Source of the DNA: Hirudinaria manillensis
Taxonomy: Eukaryota; Annelida; Clitellata; Hirudinida; Hirudinidae
Assembly: GCA_034509925.1 (NCBI GenBank)
Contig: CM067537.1
Coordinates: 1,827,001 to 1,891,000, forward strand
Reading direction: 5' to 3'
Length of the DNA: 64,000 nucleotides
In this document: positions 1 through 17,539 of the stretch, in pieces
How positions within the stretch are numbered: position 1 is the stretch's first letter
How the letters are laid out: the number at the start of each line of letters is the position of its first letter
The notes under the pieces: generated by a model
Database searches by the model: none
Seen by the model: the letters and a program-made list of their open reading frames with translations, nothing else
Told to the model about the DNA's origin: nothing
Made by a program: the position numbers and the translations under genes

Positions 1-164
1 CACTTTCATCCCCAAACTTTAGGAAAGTTTTTATTCCATAGTAACAAGCAGGTTTGCTGGAAAAATTTGGCTTTATTGTACCTACCAGCAAGTCACAATT
101 TCCATCTGTAATAATTATTATATCGTTGCACTTGACGTAACGAGTTTAAAACAGTTATCAAAAT

Positions 165-353
165 CACGTTGCATTATTAGTTAAACGGCAAATTTGAATA
201 GATTTACCCTTATTCTTCTTAAAGACACTCTTTTCATTTTTAACCAGACTCTGGATGGTGAAAACTTCCAACGAAATCCCATCGGTGTCTTTGAGATAGC
301 CACAATCCTTTAACCTTTCTAAGACGTTACTTGATGACATCAGTAACGAACTC
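165..353 (-). other. Possible terminal exon of the Ig-superfamily gene
   Basis: The minus strand is open for about 62 codons after a TAG acceptor-like site and closes with TGA. The peptide is Lys/Ser-rich (it includes SLVKNEKSVFKKNKGKS), as in a cytoplasmic tail. Its phase does not match the donor at 701, so an intermediate exon would be needed. This could be chance. Confidence 0.22.
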
Positions 354-700
354 TACTTAAACAAATCGAACTCCGCAACCAATAACAACTTACTAATTAG
401 ATCAAAAACTAAAGCCTTCGCGCCTTCGGATCGCAGTAGTAAACACGGGGAATTTTGTTATAATTTTATCTCTGTTTCAATTAAATGTAAATTGAAATGT
501 AATAAAAAACAAGACATTTAGCATATAAAATAGCATTGAACAATAAATTTGAGAGCTGCTGACATCTTTTGAAATCAAATTGTGATGTCTTGTATTCTCG
601 TCTTTAAAATTTTCTTTCATTCCAGCTAAAACAAACAAGAAAACTAGTGTATTACACTCAAAAAATTAATAAGAAATAATTAAGCATTTCATAGTAGTAC

Positions 701-4943
<4,243 letters not shown>

Positions 4944-5529
4944 CGAGTCGACAAAACAAGTTTTATAATAACATTTAAATAATAAATAAATAATTAATCG
5001 AAGAATAAATAAGTAAACATTGAGACAAAATCCCCGTATCATCGACAGACTCTACCTCTCCTCAATTTAAAACTCGTCTTTCCCTTCCAGTCTTCATACA
5101 TTTCACCTCCAAGTAAATCGCCAAACAAAGATACGCCATCCATTTTGGCAACTACTGTTCATTTATATAGCGCCCCAATCTGCCGTTCGATGCATGACAG
5201 CCACCAGAGCATCTGAGCTTCAAGTTTTCTTTTTTGATTTGGTCACCAATTAGAACTCAATTTAAAACACGATCCAAGACGCAAGATCCCGCAACAAAAA
5301 ACAAATCATCCAAAAACGTCTAAATAGCAAACCCTTCTGACCTTTCAAAGCCACTCACAAACTTTTTTGACCCCCAAACATCCAAAAGTTCAAGTTCAAC
5401 GATCAATTTTGGTGGCATTGCAAGTGACGACTGCCGTGCAAATCAAATTTTAATTAAATCGACAAAAATCAAAAGTCAAATTGAATCCATTCCATTCCAA
5501 TGTCAAACCAAGCCAACCAGTGCCCTAAC
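4944..5529. other. Intergenic: 5' side of the Ig gene and 3' flank of PGD
   Basis: No exon seen. It holds a dispersed-repeat motif near 5156 and the presumed PGD 3' UTR. I saw no clear polyadenylation signal downstream of the PGD stop on the minus strand. Confidence 0.5.
5152..5220. repeat. Dispersed repeat fragment (CATTTATATAGCGCC motif)
   Basis: The 15-base string CATTTATATAGCGCC occurs here and again at about 33287, followed in both by unrelated AT-poor sequence. TTATATAGCGC strings are common at ends of invertebrate LINE/SINE elements. The family is not determined. Confidence 0.4.
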
Positions 5530-8500
5530 TCAGGAGTTGTAGGTGGTGGCAGTGACCCTACCACCCCTGCCGGTCCAATCGGTGTGGATGAACACCGTCG
5601 GAGCGTTCAGAAGGGAATAGGTGTGAGCTCCGAAATAGTCCCTGAGAGCCTGCAAGGAAGAAGTAAAAGAATGGTTAGATACTGTCATGTTGATGGTGAT
5701 ACTAAGCAATGTCTTTAATAATATATTTTAAGAATAAAAACTTTAAATCGTTTTTAAACATTTTCGAATTTTCTAGAATTTATTTTAATAGGTAATTGTG
5801 ATGTTAGTTGCGATAGCAGCTGCCTCGAAGGCTAATACTACCAAGATTGGAAAAAGCAATAATAAATAAATAAATAAATAAACAAATTACTTGGAGCAGA
5901 TTGGCCGGAAGTCTTTCGGTTCTGTATCCATCGTAGAAGGAAATGGAAGCAGACAAGGCTGGAATTGGTACGTCCTTTGCAAAGGCCAGAGACACGACGG
6001 ATCTCCAGGCATCCTGATAAGTTATTACACGGTCTTAATATTAACTAACCAAATAATTGCCTAACTAATATTTATTATTAGTTACAAAATAATCCAGTAA
6101 TTGATCAATTTAAAGTTTTAAATATGAGCAAAAAGGTCAAGAAAACTTGACAAGAATTATTTTGTCTATGGAGACTCCAAGCAGATCCAAGCAATGAATA
6201 TTTGTTAATTCTTAAAAACAGTTAAGTTCTGAATTGTAAACAAACGAGTCTCTCACCTGATTGGCTGCGACGGCTGATCCAATGAGGTCGTCCCAAAGTA
6301 TGTTGGCTAGTTTGTCGTCTGCTTTGAAGGCATTGTAGACTCGGGACAGGATTTTGCTGAGGAGGGAAACAATCGATGGTTAGCATCAGTAATTGAAATT
6401 TGATTTTATTATTAAATTTATTAATTTATAATTAATTACAAGTTTAAAACATAATTAACTAATAAAAATTAATATAATAAACTAAAATAATAAACTGACT
6501 AATGTAACTAAAACAAATTAGTCAAATTAACAACAAATTGAGAATAATATTAACGAATATTATCATAAATCGCATCGAATGCAAAGTCCGACCGACCTTT
6601 TGGAAACTTCGAGTTGTTTGAGAGTCGTCTGCTCAAAGTTGAGATTCAGTTTGAGTTTGTCGTTGACTTCTCTCAGCAACATGAAGGCCTGTGCATAGGA
6701 GACAATCAGGGATGCATGGAGAGCCTGGAGTATGTAAATAGAAATAATTAAATCCAAATAATTGTTATAATTAATTGTCATTAAAGTTAATAATTGATGT
6801 TATTTAAATATTAATTATTATTTAAAGTTGATATAGCTTTAAATAACAACAACATAATGGCCATTATAACTCAATAATACTTTTGCTTTTCAACAAAAAG
6901 ATGGGCAGAAGAAAATATAAAAGAACATTTAAATGAAATAAATAATTTAATTAAACAAACAAGTCATTTAAAAAGAAATCATTTAACATGAGTAATTATT
7001 ATTTAAAGTTAATAATATTTATTATTATTATTATTATTTAAATTTAAGTTGCGGCAGCTTTAAATAACAGCATTATGGCATGACAGAACTGACCTTTCCG
7101 ATCTCCTTGACCTCTTCGTGACCTTCCTTGCCATGCACCTGTTTCAAGTCCTTGAACTCCTCCGAGGCTCGAAGCCTCTCTGACTTCAGGTGGCTCAGGT
7201 AACTGGCGTGGACGGACTCACCTGGACGAGTTTCAAAGAAAGTTGAAATAGTGAACTGACTAATTGATAGGATTAACTGATTCTCCCTTCTGTTACATTA
7301 ATAATATTAATAAATTTAATAATAAATTAACAATGTGTTATTAAAACTAGGAGCAGAAAATCTCATTAGTCATGTTGTTATCTATTTTATTTAATTAAAT
7401 TATAACAATTAATAAACAATTGAAGATGTCAAGATGTCATAATATTTCAGGTGGGGACCAATTCAAAATATTAATAACTCCAGCTTAATAATATTAATAA
7501 ATTTAATAATAATAATAATAAATTAGCAATGTGTTATTAAAACTAGGAGCAGAAAATCTAATTAGTCCTATTAGTATCTATTTTATTTTATTAAATTATA
7601 ATAATTAATAAACAATTGAAACAAAAGATGTCAAGATGTCATAACATTCCAGATGGTGGATTATTTCAAAATATTAATAACTCCAGCTTAATCATGAACA
7701 TGTTAATTACTCACTGAGAACCGTGAGTGGCATTCCATAATCGAGAGAACATGCCATGGCCCACTCCCCGGGGTTTGTCTGGAAAAAGGTCATCATCATC
7801 ATCATCATTACCATCAACATCATCATAGCTCACAACCACCATCACAACCAACAATAACAAACAATAATGTGACACAAATCATCACTTTCATGGCTGTTGT
7901 CACCACCACCACCACCATCATCACCACCACCATCACCATCATCACCACCACTACCACCATCATCATCATCATCATCTTGACTAACCTCCACCTTCTTTTG
8001 TTCCTTGCTGCTCAAAGCCTCCAAAAACTTCTGGCTCGTTGAGGACTCCAGTTCTCCTTCGTTCCATTCTTTGCACAACTTTAAGGAATTAAAAAACAAA
8101 CAAACAAATTATTATAAAACAAGATGATAACCAAAGAAGATAAACAGACGAATGGAGGTTGATATCATCAAGGATTCACCCATCCACCCATCAATCAATC
8201 CATCCATCCAACCGTCCATCCCAGCACAAAAAAAAAGCAGCGTTTCAATTAATGACAAAATACTGACAAATCAATAATAATAATAAAAATAATAACAAAT
8301 AATGATAATAATATTAATAATAACAACAAATAAATAAATAATTAATTAAATTTAATGGATTACCTCTGCCAGTTCTTCGTCAGAGACTTGAAGGACCGTC
8401 TTCAGGAGGTGAGCGGATTCCAGGAACATCTGCAGGTTGGCAGTTTCGAGGCCTCGGAAGACGTTTTCGACGAGTTTGTCGACGTCGTTCGATCCGACCT

Positions 8501-10377
8501 GCGGGATGACAGAACATTGTTGTTGTTGTTATTGTTTTTTAGTATCTGAGGGTGCATTTTGTTTGCGATGATGATAATAATTAATGAAAAGCATTTTAAA
8601 ATAAGAAATATAATTGAATTAAGAAATAATAAAGAATTTAAGATGATGACAATGAAATGAATCAAGTGAATGGAATTGTGATTTGATCAATTAATCAATA
8701 TTTTAAGTTATAATAAAAATAAAATGCAAAGGTAATAAATATTTCTCAGTTTTCACAGTTGTAGGTCAATGAAGATAAAGGGTAAACAAAGAATTTATGA
8801 ATGAAAATATGAATTAATAATTATTTAATGATTAATATAATTATTTAACGATTAATATTATCATTTAACGATTAATATTATCATTTAATGCGAATAAGGA
8901 TGTAATCTAAGTTGGAGAAAATAAATCAGATCTTAAGACCAACCAGTGGGACATAAGGCTCATTAACTTCACTGACATCCTCTTGGACCTGATTGGACAG
9001 AAATAATTAAATTAAATCGTTAATTTTTATTATATAACAAATTAATTTAAAAGAACAATTACAAGACAATTACTCTAATTTTTTTTTAAATACACTTTAT
9101 TTTATGGTATAAATCTATATTTAAAAAAAAGCAATTATGGAAAAATATTCAGACGATGTGATTTCCATTTCCTTGGAAATCAACCATCTCTGAGACAATT
9201 ACACAATTATCAGTGGTTATTAAAAACAAAATTATAAATTTAAATCCTTAAAAATCACAATAATAACTTTCATGACACCAAAGAACCACCTCCACAACTA
9301 CAACAACAACAACAACAGCAGACCTGGAAAGAATCAGAAGGAATCCAGTCGGACTTGAATCCGTTGAAGAAGGAAAGAGCAGACGAGAAGGCAGGAGTCG
9401 GGATTCCCGCCTCGACTGCCACTCTGACGACGTCCTTCCACGAGGCCTGGACATAAGGAGAGGTGAAGAGTTGAACGATAATAAGGTGTCCAATATTATG
9501 ATAATAATTAATTTGATATTAATAAATATAATGAAAATAATAATTATATTAATGCAATAAATAATAAATGTAGTTATTAATTATATAGTAATTATAGTAA
9601 TTTTTTATGACAATAAAATCTTATTAATATAATATGCAATAAATCTGATGACGATAATTATCATATTAATGCAACAAATGATAAATAATTTATTAATCGC
9701 ACAAAATTATTACAAAATGTAATAAATCTGATGACGATAATTATCATATTAATGCAACAAATAATGAATAATTAATCAATCGCACGGCAACAATACAAGG
9801 AAAAACGTGAACCAACGTAGCAAGAATTCATGGCCTGCTTGAAGAAGTCATCGAGAAGGAGATTCGAGAGACTCGGTTGTTTGTCGTACGCGTCCTTAAT
9901 GGCACCCAGGAACTTGCTGCCAGTCGTCGGATCGAGATTGTGTCGTTAAAAATTAGCATATTAATAATAATAAAAAAATAAATAAATTAAAATAATAATA
10001 AATTAATATTAAAATAATAATAAATTAAATTAAAATAATCAGTTACTAGATGACTTTCATCACAGGTAAGTGGCAAAATAAATGAATAATTCATGATTTA
10101 ATGAACTGGATTAACATAACGCTGCAATAATGGTTCATTAATCATTCAAATTATCAATCAACTGATCGGTCGGCGTCCCCGGACCTATCGGACTCGAGCA
10201 AATTAGCATAACTCCGCCCACCTCCTAATGATGCAGCCTCCCCTCCACATGAGGGCAATGGCTCCAAAGTTGAGGTTCCACTTGAGTTTCTCACTCACTT
10301 CCCTCATCAGCATGAAGCCCTGAGCATATGAGATGATCTTTGAGGCATACAGAGCCTGTAACAACAACAACAACAAC

Positions 10378-10416
<39 letters not shown>

Positions 10417-13400
10417 TAGTTAATTAGTTGTTCAAGTAAGTAATTATATCATTCTCATTTACATAATATTATAAAAACTAAAAACAATAATAAGCAAACA
10501 AATGTTTCAGGAAAAGAAAGTAAACAAAACAAGTCCGACAACAACATCACAACACTCCCAACAACAGCAGCAGCAGAAACAAATCCTTGCAAGAAATATT
10601 CGCATTAAATATTCAAATCGCTGACCTTTTTGACTTGACCTATGAACTCTGAACTGCTTTTGGGTAATTCCTTCGGCCCCGCGAGCTTCTTGGAGGCTTC
10701 GACTCTCTCCTGCTTCAATGCACTCAAACACCTGGCCTGAACTGCTTCACCTGTATTGACGAGGAGGAATGATTGATTAATGGCCAATCCATTTCTATAC
10801 ATAATTTTTGGTAGAGAAATATTTTGGATTTTATTAAAGATTAAATTAATTAAATATTTACAAGAGTTATAGTGAAATAATTTTTAAATTTTATCATAAT
10901 TAGTTTTATTTATTATTAGAAATATAATTGATTGGTTATCAGCAGTTCATTCGACCGACCAATAAGAGTGAGGGGTATTTTGTAATCGATGGAGCTGGTG
11001 ACGGTCCACTTGCCGGTTCCTTTCTGAGGGAACATGAATAATGTAAATGACATTAGCATATTATAATGAGTAATGTAATTTCTCACATAAATACATCATC
11101 ACATGGACCATACCCACAAGGTCTTGAATATTAAAATAAATTATTACAAGCACAAATCATCATAAACATGAGCCATATCCCTAGCTAAGTAAGCCAACAA
11201 GTCTTCTCATAATCTCAACATTATCATTATCATGACCAAATCCTCTGACATCATTATCATGACTAAATCCTCTGACATCATCATCATCACCACCAACCTG
11301 TCCTGCACTGTCATAGATGTTATCGAGTTCACTGATTCCTTCCTGATTTTTGAAGGCGAGAATGTCCCTCGTGATTTCGATCAGGAACGAATCCAACTCC
11401 TCCCTGTTCCAATCGTCGAACACCTGATAATTAACATAATTAATGCAGAGTCTCATGCATAATACTATGACATTATTCATTATATTAAGCATATTAATGT
11501 TAACATTGCAGCTATAATCTGCAATCTACACCACCGTCATTAACATCAACATCATCACGAAATAAATCTTTAATAAATAATTATCATCATCATCAAAATT
11601 AATAATCATTGTCATAGTTATACTAATCATCAAAACCATCATCATCATCATCATCATCATACCTTGGCCATCTCATCATTGGACAGTCTAAGGACGGACT
11701 TGAGCAGCTGATAGGCCTCGCATATCAACTGCATGTCTCCATATTCGATGCCGTTGTGAACCATCTTCACAAAGTGACCAGCACCACCTGAACCGACCTT
11801 CAGTGGAAGAAATTGAAAAGAAAAAGTGATCAGTTGATAATGTAGGGAAAAGGGAAAAACAAAGCTGGTTTAACAAAAATATAGCAGCAAAAATAAATGT
11901 AATATATAAATAAATAAATAAATTTATTTACTTTTTATTTTATTTATTTATTCATTTATAATTAATGAATTAACTAATGACTTAATTATGCTATTAGTAA
12001 GTCATCGAGTTAAAAGGTGATAATTAAATTTTAAATAAATAAATGAATAAATAAATAAATAATTTGAATAAACATATTCGTCATGAATCAAAGTTAATTA
12101 ATAAATCTAAAATGTAACATTCGAAACTAAAAATAAATAGTTCACTGATTGGTCGACTCTTACCCAATCACAGCAGGGCTGACCGTCCACTTTGGCAGCA
12201 ATGCTTTGGAAGATGTCCTTGATGAAAGGCCTGATAAGAAATCAAACCAATTTAATTCAAATTTAAAAGAAAATTGTGTATAAAAATTAAAAAATTAAAA
12301 AAATACCGTACAAAGTACACCCAAGAAATTATTCTTATATAAATAAATATATTATAATATAAATTAACATAAAAATTGACCACAAAAATAACGTACAAAA
12401 ATATATTTAGAAAAAAAAATATCATCATATAAATAAACACACACACACACACATAATAGTTTATAAATAAATAATAATAAACATAATAAACCAATGCACT
12501 CATCCACTAAACATTCCACCACAAAACCCACCATGCTTCAGGGGACCCCCCAGGCATGAGCGATGGTCCCCTCCTGGCACCCTCCTCTCCCCCACTGACA
12601 CCTGACCCAACGAAGTACAGGCCCTTCTCTCTCAGGGACTTTTCTCTCCTCTTATTATTATTATTTTTATTATTATTATAAATTATCACTTTTAATAAAT
12701 TATTTTTGATTTAAAAGATCTTTCTTATTTTTAAGCAATTTAAGAATCCATATTCTTGGCTTAATTTAAATTTATTGTTAAAAGAAACAATAACAAGTCT
12801 TAATAATAATAATAATAATAATAATGATAATAATAATGATAAAAAAAATAATAATGATAATAATAATAATAATAATAATCCTCGATACCTATATAACCTC
12901 GATAATTATATTAAATATAATAAATTAATTATAATTTGGATTAATGAAAACAAAGAGTCACTTACAAGAGAATCTGTGTATTCTGAGTTGCCTCCATCTA
13001 TTATAATGTCACCAGGCTGCAGCAGAGGCACCTAAATTTGAATACATTTTAATATGTTAATGAGCTCAATTAATAGGCAATGATTAATTAATCACCCATA
13101 ACAATAGGGCGGATCATTATCACCACAACAAACCAGTCTTTGATATCTTAATAGTAAGTATTACTTCATCATTCATTTATAAATATTCCTTCACTCATCA
13201 TCATCATCATCATCACATACCAGCTACCAACGTCTTACTAAACAAGTACTACTACCATCATCATCAATCACCAGTAACTCATCCACAATCATTCCCCTAC
13301 TCATCATAAACCAATTATCAACACCCTACACATTAAGTCACCAAACTATCCTCATCACTACAATCACCACAATCATCATCACCATCATAACCATCTTCAT

Positions 13401-14247
13401 AATCATCATCAGCACAATCATCATCACCAAATCAATCATCCGGCTTGCATTCACTCACCAGTTTGTCGATGAAGTCGTCGACGGGTTTTCCCGCCTTGAC
13501 GAGCATCACCACCTTCCTCGGCGTCTTCAGCTTGGAAACCATTTCCTCCAGACTTTCACTTCCGACGACGTTCGTTCCTTTCGCCTCGTTGGCCAAGAAC
13601 TCGTTGACCTTTGCCACCGTTCTGTTGTAGACACAGACCTGTGCATGTGTGCATGCGTGTGTGTGAGTGAGAGAGAATGATGATGGTGGTGGTTATGGTG
13701 GAGTTGGCAAAACGTTTTGTTGTTACTTAGTTGACTTTGTAACGTCATTTATCAAGAGTTTAACCGAGTTTTTTTTTACACTAATGCAATAGAAAGAGGT
13801 GCATTTTTTATGTGAAATTGAATGTTTAATGATGTAATAATTGAATGATATTTGCAGACAAAAAATAATATATTAGATAAATTACAACCATCAAACTACT
13901 ATCATAGTTTTACTAAGTAGTTTAGTAAAGTTGCAGTCGATTTGTGACGAAATAATAAAATAAAGCTTCGTCGTCAGTTATGTAACTCGTCAAATTATGT
14001 AATCACTCACCTTGAAACCATGATCATCCATATTCAAAACCAGGTTCTGACCCATCACAGCCAGCCCAATTAGAGCAATATCAGCCCTGCAAATATAAAA
14101 TTTGCATAATAAATTCATAGCAATATGGGCTATGATGGTTATTAATTGATATTGGTCAGGAATATGTAAATCTTAAAACAAGGTCACACAACCAGGTAAT
14201 ACATTTTCTGCAAAAAAAAAAACAACTCACAAATTTTCTTCAGACAT
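5530..14247 (-). CDS. PGD: 6-phosphogluconate dehydrogenase with internally duplicated helical domain (about 755 aa)
   Basis: Decarboxylates 6-phosphogluconate to ribulose-5-phosphate with NADP+ (oxidative pentose phosphate pathway, cytosol). Coding exons: 14247-14231, 14086-14011, 13638-13459, 13031-12966, 12650-12532, 12230-12164, 11797-11663, 11423-11298, 11023-10960, 10750-10626, 10355-10222, 9916-9817, 9446-9324, 8988-8944, 8498-8364, 8078-7986, 7778-7715, 7221-7094, 6724-6597, 6356-6257, 6013-5891, 5649-5530. All splice phases close. The start (MSEENL) is in a 17-nt exon. Residues 1 to about 175 are the Rossmann domain ([38 protein letters not shown]). The helical domain follows with an intact active site ([26 protein letters not shown]). 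Where the family's C-terminal tail should come, there is instead a 15-residue linker exon, a second divergent helical domain, and only then the tail ([15 protein letters not shown]). The normal length is about 480 aa. Alternative products ending earlier cannot be excluded. Confidence 0.96.
7300..7692. repeat. Tandem duplication of about 196 bp in a PGD intron
   Basis: Two adjacent copies share AACTAGGAGCAGAAAATCT (7345 and 7541), the AAGATGTCAAGATGTCATAA string and TAATAACTCCAGCTTAAT. They lie in the intron before exon 7715-7778. No coding content. Confidence 0.85.
7790..7976. repeat. (ATC)n / (CAC)n imperfect microsatellite in a PGD intron
   Basis: Stretches of CATCAT and CACCAC triplets on both sides of non-repetitive sequence, immediately downstream of exon 7986-8078. 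Confidence 0.85.
8944..8988 (-). other. PGD: PGD linker exon between the two helical modules
   Basis: A 45-nt phase-0 exon, flanked by AG and GT, encodes [15 protein letters not shown]. It joins module A to module B in frame. The acidic, Pro-containing peptide suits an exposed linker. It is short, so its inclusion rests on splice signals and phase only. Confidence 0.7.
9324..11797 (-). other. PGD: PGD helical module A (catalytic copy)
   Basis: Seven exons of 135, 126, 64, 125, 134, 100 and 123 nt encode the canonical all-alpha domain. The active-site segment [10 protein letters not shown] (general-base Lys, His, Asn, Glu) and the substrate-loop segment [10 protein letters not shown] are intact. 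The module ends at WIPSDSFQ, exactly where other 6PGDs continue into the tail that embraces the partner subunit. Confidence 0.93.
9641..9785. repeat. Tandem duplication, 87-bp unit, in a PGD intron
   Basis: AATAAATCTGATGACGATAA plus the following 30 bases occur twice with an 87-base offset, then diverge slightly. Confidence 0.85.
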
Positions 14248-15058
14248 GATCCCTTCTTTTACAACTAATTTGAAAGCCTAATTGATAACAAAACACGTGA
14301 TTATACAGCAATCGACCAAAAGGAAAAAGTAAAACGCAAAATGAATAAAATACAACGATCTTAGCTTCCGATCAAAAACGTTTGTTGATTTAACTTACGG
14401 AAAGCAACTCAAGCCCCTAGCTACCCTACAAAACTTTCGTTACGATTGTTACCTTGAGACCTGCTATTGAAGTGTTAAATGCTTCATAGGTTTTCATTGC
14501 CTATACCTGCTAAATCATTTTAAATACTTTATAAATTTTTTAAATTATTAATTTTAAAATATAATATTAGAGCTTAATTATATTTTTAAAATGTTGGCTC
14601 AGAATGTTTGACCAATACTAATTAACATTACAAGGTTACAAGCCCGAAAGCTATTTATTTGTCAAATATTTGAAGTGCAAATTTGATGTCTAATGGTCCT
14701 TGACGAAACAAGATCTAATTCAAGAAGTTGGGAGCAAAACTAAATAAAAGTCCAAAAATGTAATCACCAAGCAACTAAACTTTATTGTCTTTATTGGTGA
14801 AAAATGCTACCTTAAATATTTTCAATCAATATTGGTATTTTGTCCTATGCAATGAATAGTTGAATTTCTGGTCATTGTTTTAAGTTATTAAAATATCTAA
14901 AATAATTGTCCACTTCTAATTAAAACCATTCAGCATTCGATTGAAATACAATGTTTTTTGAATTAACTTTTACGCATTCTTCGTTTATATCTTTTAAAAC
15001 TTCCAGTTACTTTTAAACAAACAATCAATAAAAGCTGTTATCTTCATTGACGACGGCA
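14248..15058. promoter_or_regulatory. Divergent intergenic region between PGD (-) and PIGQ (+)
   Basis: About 810 bp separate the two start codons. It should contain both 5' UTRs and promoters. It is AT-rich, with no clear TATA box or CpG island seen. Head-to-head spacing suggests, but does not prove, a shared promoter. Confidence 0.5.
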
Positions 15059-17485
15059 ATGTTCAAATTGTTTTGTCCGCGTGAATTGATCATAGACGTT
15101 GCAAACTCTTCCCACACGAATGGGTCACTGCTCGGAACTAGGTCAAAAGACTGTATCTGCATCACTAAATTCTGCCCTTCGACTCATGAAAACGACAATT
15201 CTTGGAAAAAGAGTTACTTGCTCGAAAATCATCAAAACCTCAGATCAGTCGGCTCAATCATCATATCCGACACAGATTCTCCACCCAAAGATCTCGTTTT
15301 TAGTACATCCCTAGGAGAACCATCAGACGAGAAGAGGGTCGTAATAGTTGTCAGCAGAAACTCCCGCATATTAAGTACCTCATTGTTTAGAGGAAGAGAA
15401 AGAGGTGGTCAGGACCATGTTCTGTTTCTTTTCAATCCTCAAGAATTCGTTGATTCGTTTGTCCTGGATTCGATCGACGACGAGAAAGAGCTGATTGCCA
15501 CCATACATAACAATCTTGTGCCACAGAACTGCGATTCGACATTTTCAGACGACCCTGCGCTACCATTTCGACCACCAGAACCACGATTGACAAAATATTC
15601 AGAGTTTGGTTTCTTGGATGAAATGGCCCTGCTGCTGTCGATGCTGCTACTCAACTTTTTCTCCAAATTAACAAACTTTTTCAAAATTCCACAGTGAGTT
15701 TATTTGTTTTTTACTAATTTACAAGTTAGATAGTAATAAAAATAATAATAATAGTAATAATAATAATAAAAAAAATAATAATATTGTCTCATCAGTTAAT
15801 TAACAAGAGCCTGTAACTCTGAAAAAATGTGTTTTGTGTGTATAATTCAGTATTGCAAGTGTATTGTCCATTCATATGTCCATTCAGAATGTAGTGGTTT
15901 GTACAAGCATAAGTACATCAAAGTAATTTTTATCACCATACCATGAAGTTATCATTAACATAATTAATTAAATACAATATTAATTAACTAATAACAATAT
16001 TAGTATGTAATTAATAACTATTAATACTTAATAACTATTAATAATTAATAACAATCTTAATTAATTAATAACAATTTAAAACTATTTATTCAACTATTGC
16101 AACTTGCTTCCTCAGTAGTCTTCCTCAGTTTGCCTTTATGGAGTCAATAGCCTGCATGCCTTCCTCTTGCACCCAGTTGGGTCAAAGGTCGACCAAACTT
16201 CGACATCACGTAATTTCTGTGGTCAGGGACCCATCGAGGCTCAACCAGCACGTGTGAGACGATGATGATGATAATGATGATGACGATGATGAAGATGATG
16301 ATAATGATAATGGTGATGATGATGATGATGAAGACAAAGATGATGACAATGATTAAGATGACGATAATGATAATATTGATGACGACGATGAAGACAAAGG
16401 TGATGAAGATGATCATAATGATAAAGATCATTATCAGCATTGATGTACATTGTAATTATAATTTAATTATGTTTCACACTTCACGTCTTACGTCTGCAGT
16501 GAGGATAAACTGGATGTTTTTCCCTTTTAGTTTTTGGTTTAGTAATATTAATGTAACCATTTCAAGGGATTGTCATTAAGTAATCGATAAGATATTATTA
16601 TTATTATTATTACTATTATTATTATTATTAATATGTGAGGTAATTAATTTTTAATAATAAAATTCAAGATTCAAGAGCTTCGTTTGGAAGATGGTTCTGG
16701 ACACGGTCGTAGGCGTCTGCACCGTGTTCGCCTTTCACCACTTTGAAGTCTCCAGAGGACTCGGGGAATTCCTCATCTGCTCTGCCGAGGTTCAAAGTCT
16801 CTTTTGCAGTGGGTTGGGGTTTGGGGATGTTTTGGGGTTAGGGTTGGGGTTTGGGGATGGGTTAGGGTTTGGGTTGGGGAATGGGTTGGGGTTTGGGTTG
16901 GGGTTTGGGATGTTTAGTGGTGATGCTTGCAAATTACACTGCGAGTTTTTATTGTTGGCTTTCAGCGATTTACTTTTATTTCTTATTACATCTTAACTGT
17001 CAAAATTTTCTTTAACTGTTAGTTAATTGTTGACTTAATCATCATCATCACCACCACCATTACTACACCATCATCGTCATCATCACCACCACCACCATCA
17101 TAAACATAATCGCCATTAAACATTCGTTCGCATTCTCCGCAGTGGATCGGCGTGGAGTTGGAGAAGTTGTTGTCGTGGTTGGTCGACGATCCGATCGGAC
17201 TCAAACTCAACAAACCATTCGCCAAATTTCTTTCCCATTTCTTCCTCCATCACGTTGACCTATGGAGAGGTTACAATGATGATGATGATGATGATGATGA
17301 TGACGACGACGATGGTGGTGGTGGTGGTGGTGGTGGTGATAGTGATGATAATAGTGACAATGACAAGGATGGTGATGATGGTGACAACATATAGAATCTC
17401 GTATTAATGACAACAGTTGGAAAATGATGACAATGTGATAGTGATGCTGATAACAATAGAGATGCTACTGATAATAAAAAGGTGG

Positions 17486-17539
<54 letters not shown>

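Larger units (their letters stand above)
5891..8498 (-). other. PGD: PGD helical module B (degenerate second copy)
   Basis: Seven exons of 135, 93, 64, 128, 128, 100 and 123 nt mirror module A in order, phase and mostly length. Peptides align without stops, for example YGMPLTVL with [20 protein letters not shown] with [12 protein letters not shown], and [15 protein letters not shown] with [15 protein letters not shown]. The active-site segment is altered: KMVHNG became ENVFRG, so the Lys, His and Asn are lost while the following Glu remains. The MWRGGCII loop is replaced by an unrelated, shorter stretch. Open frames and good splice sites suggest it is translated as a pseudo-enzyme domain rather than a decaying duplicate. 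Confidence 0.92.
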
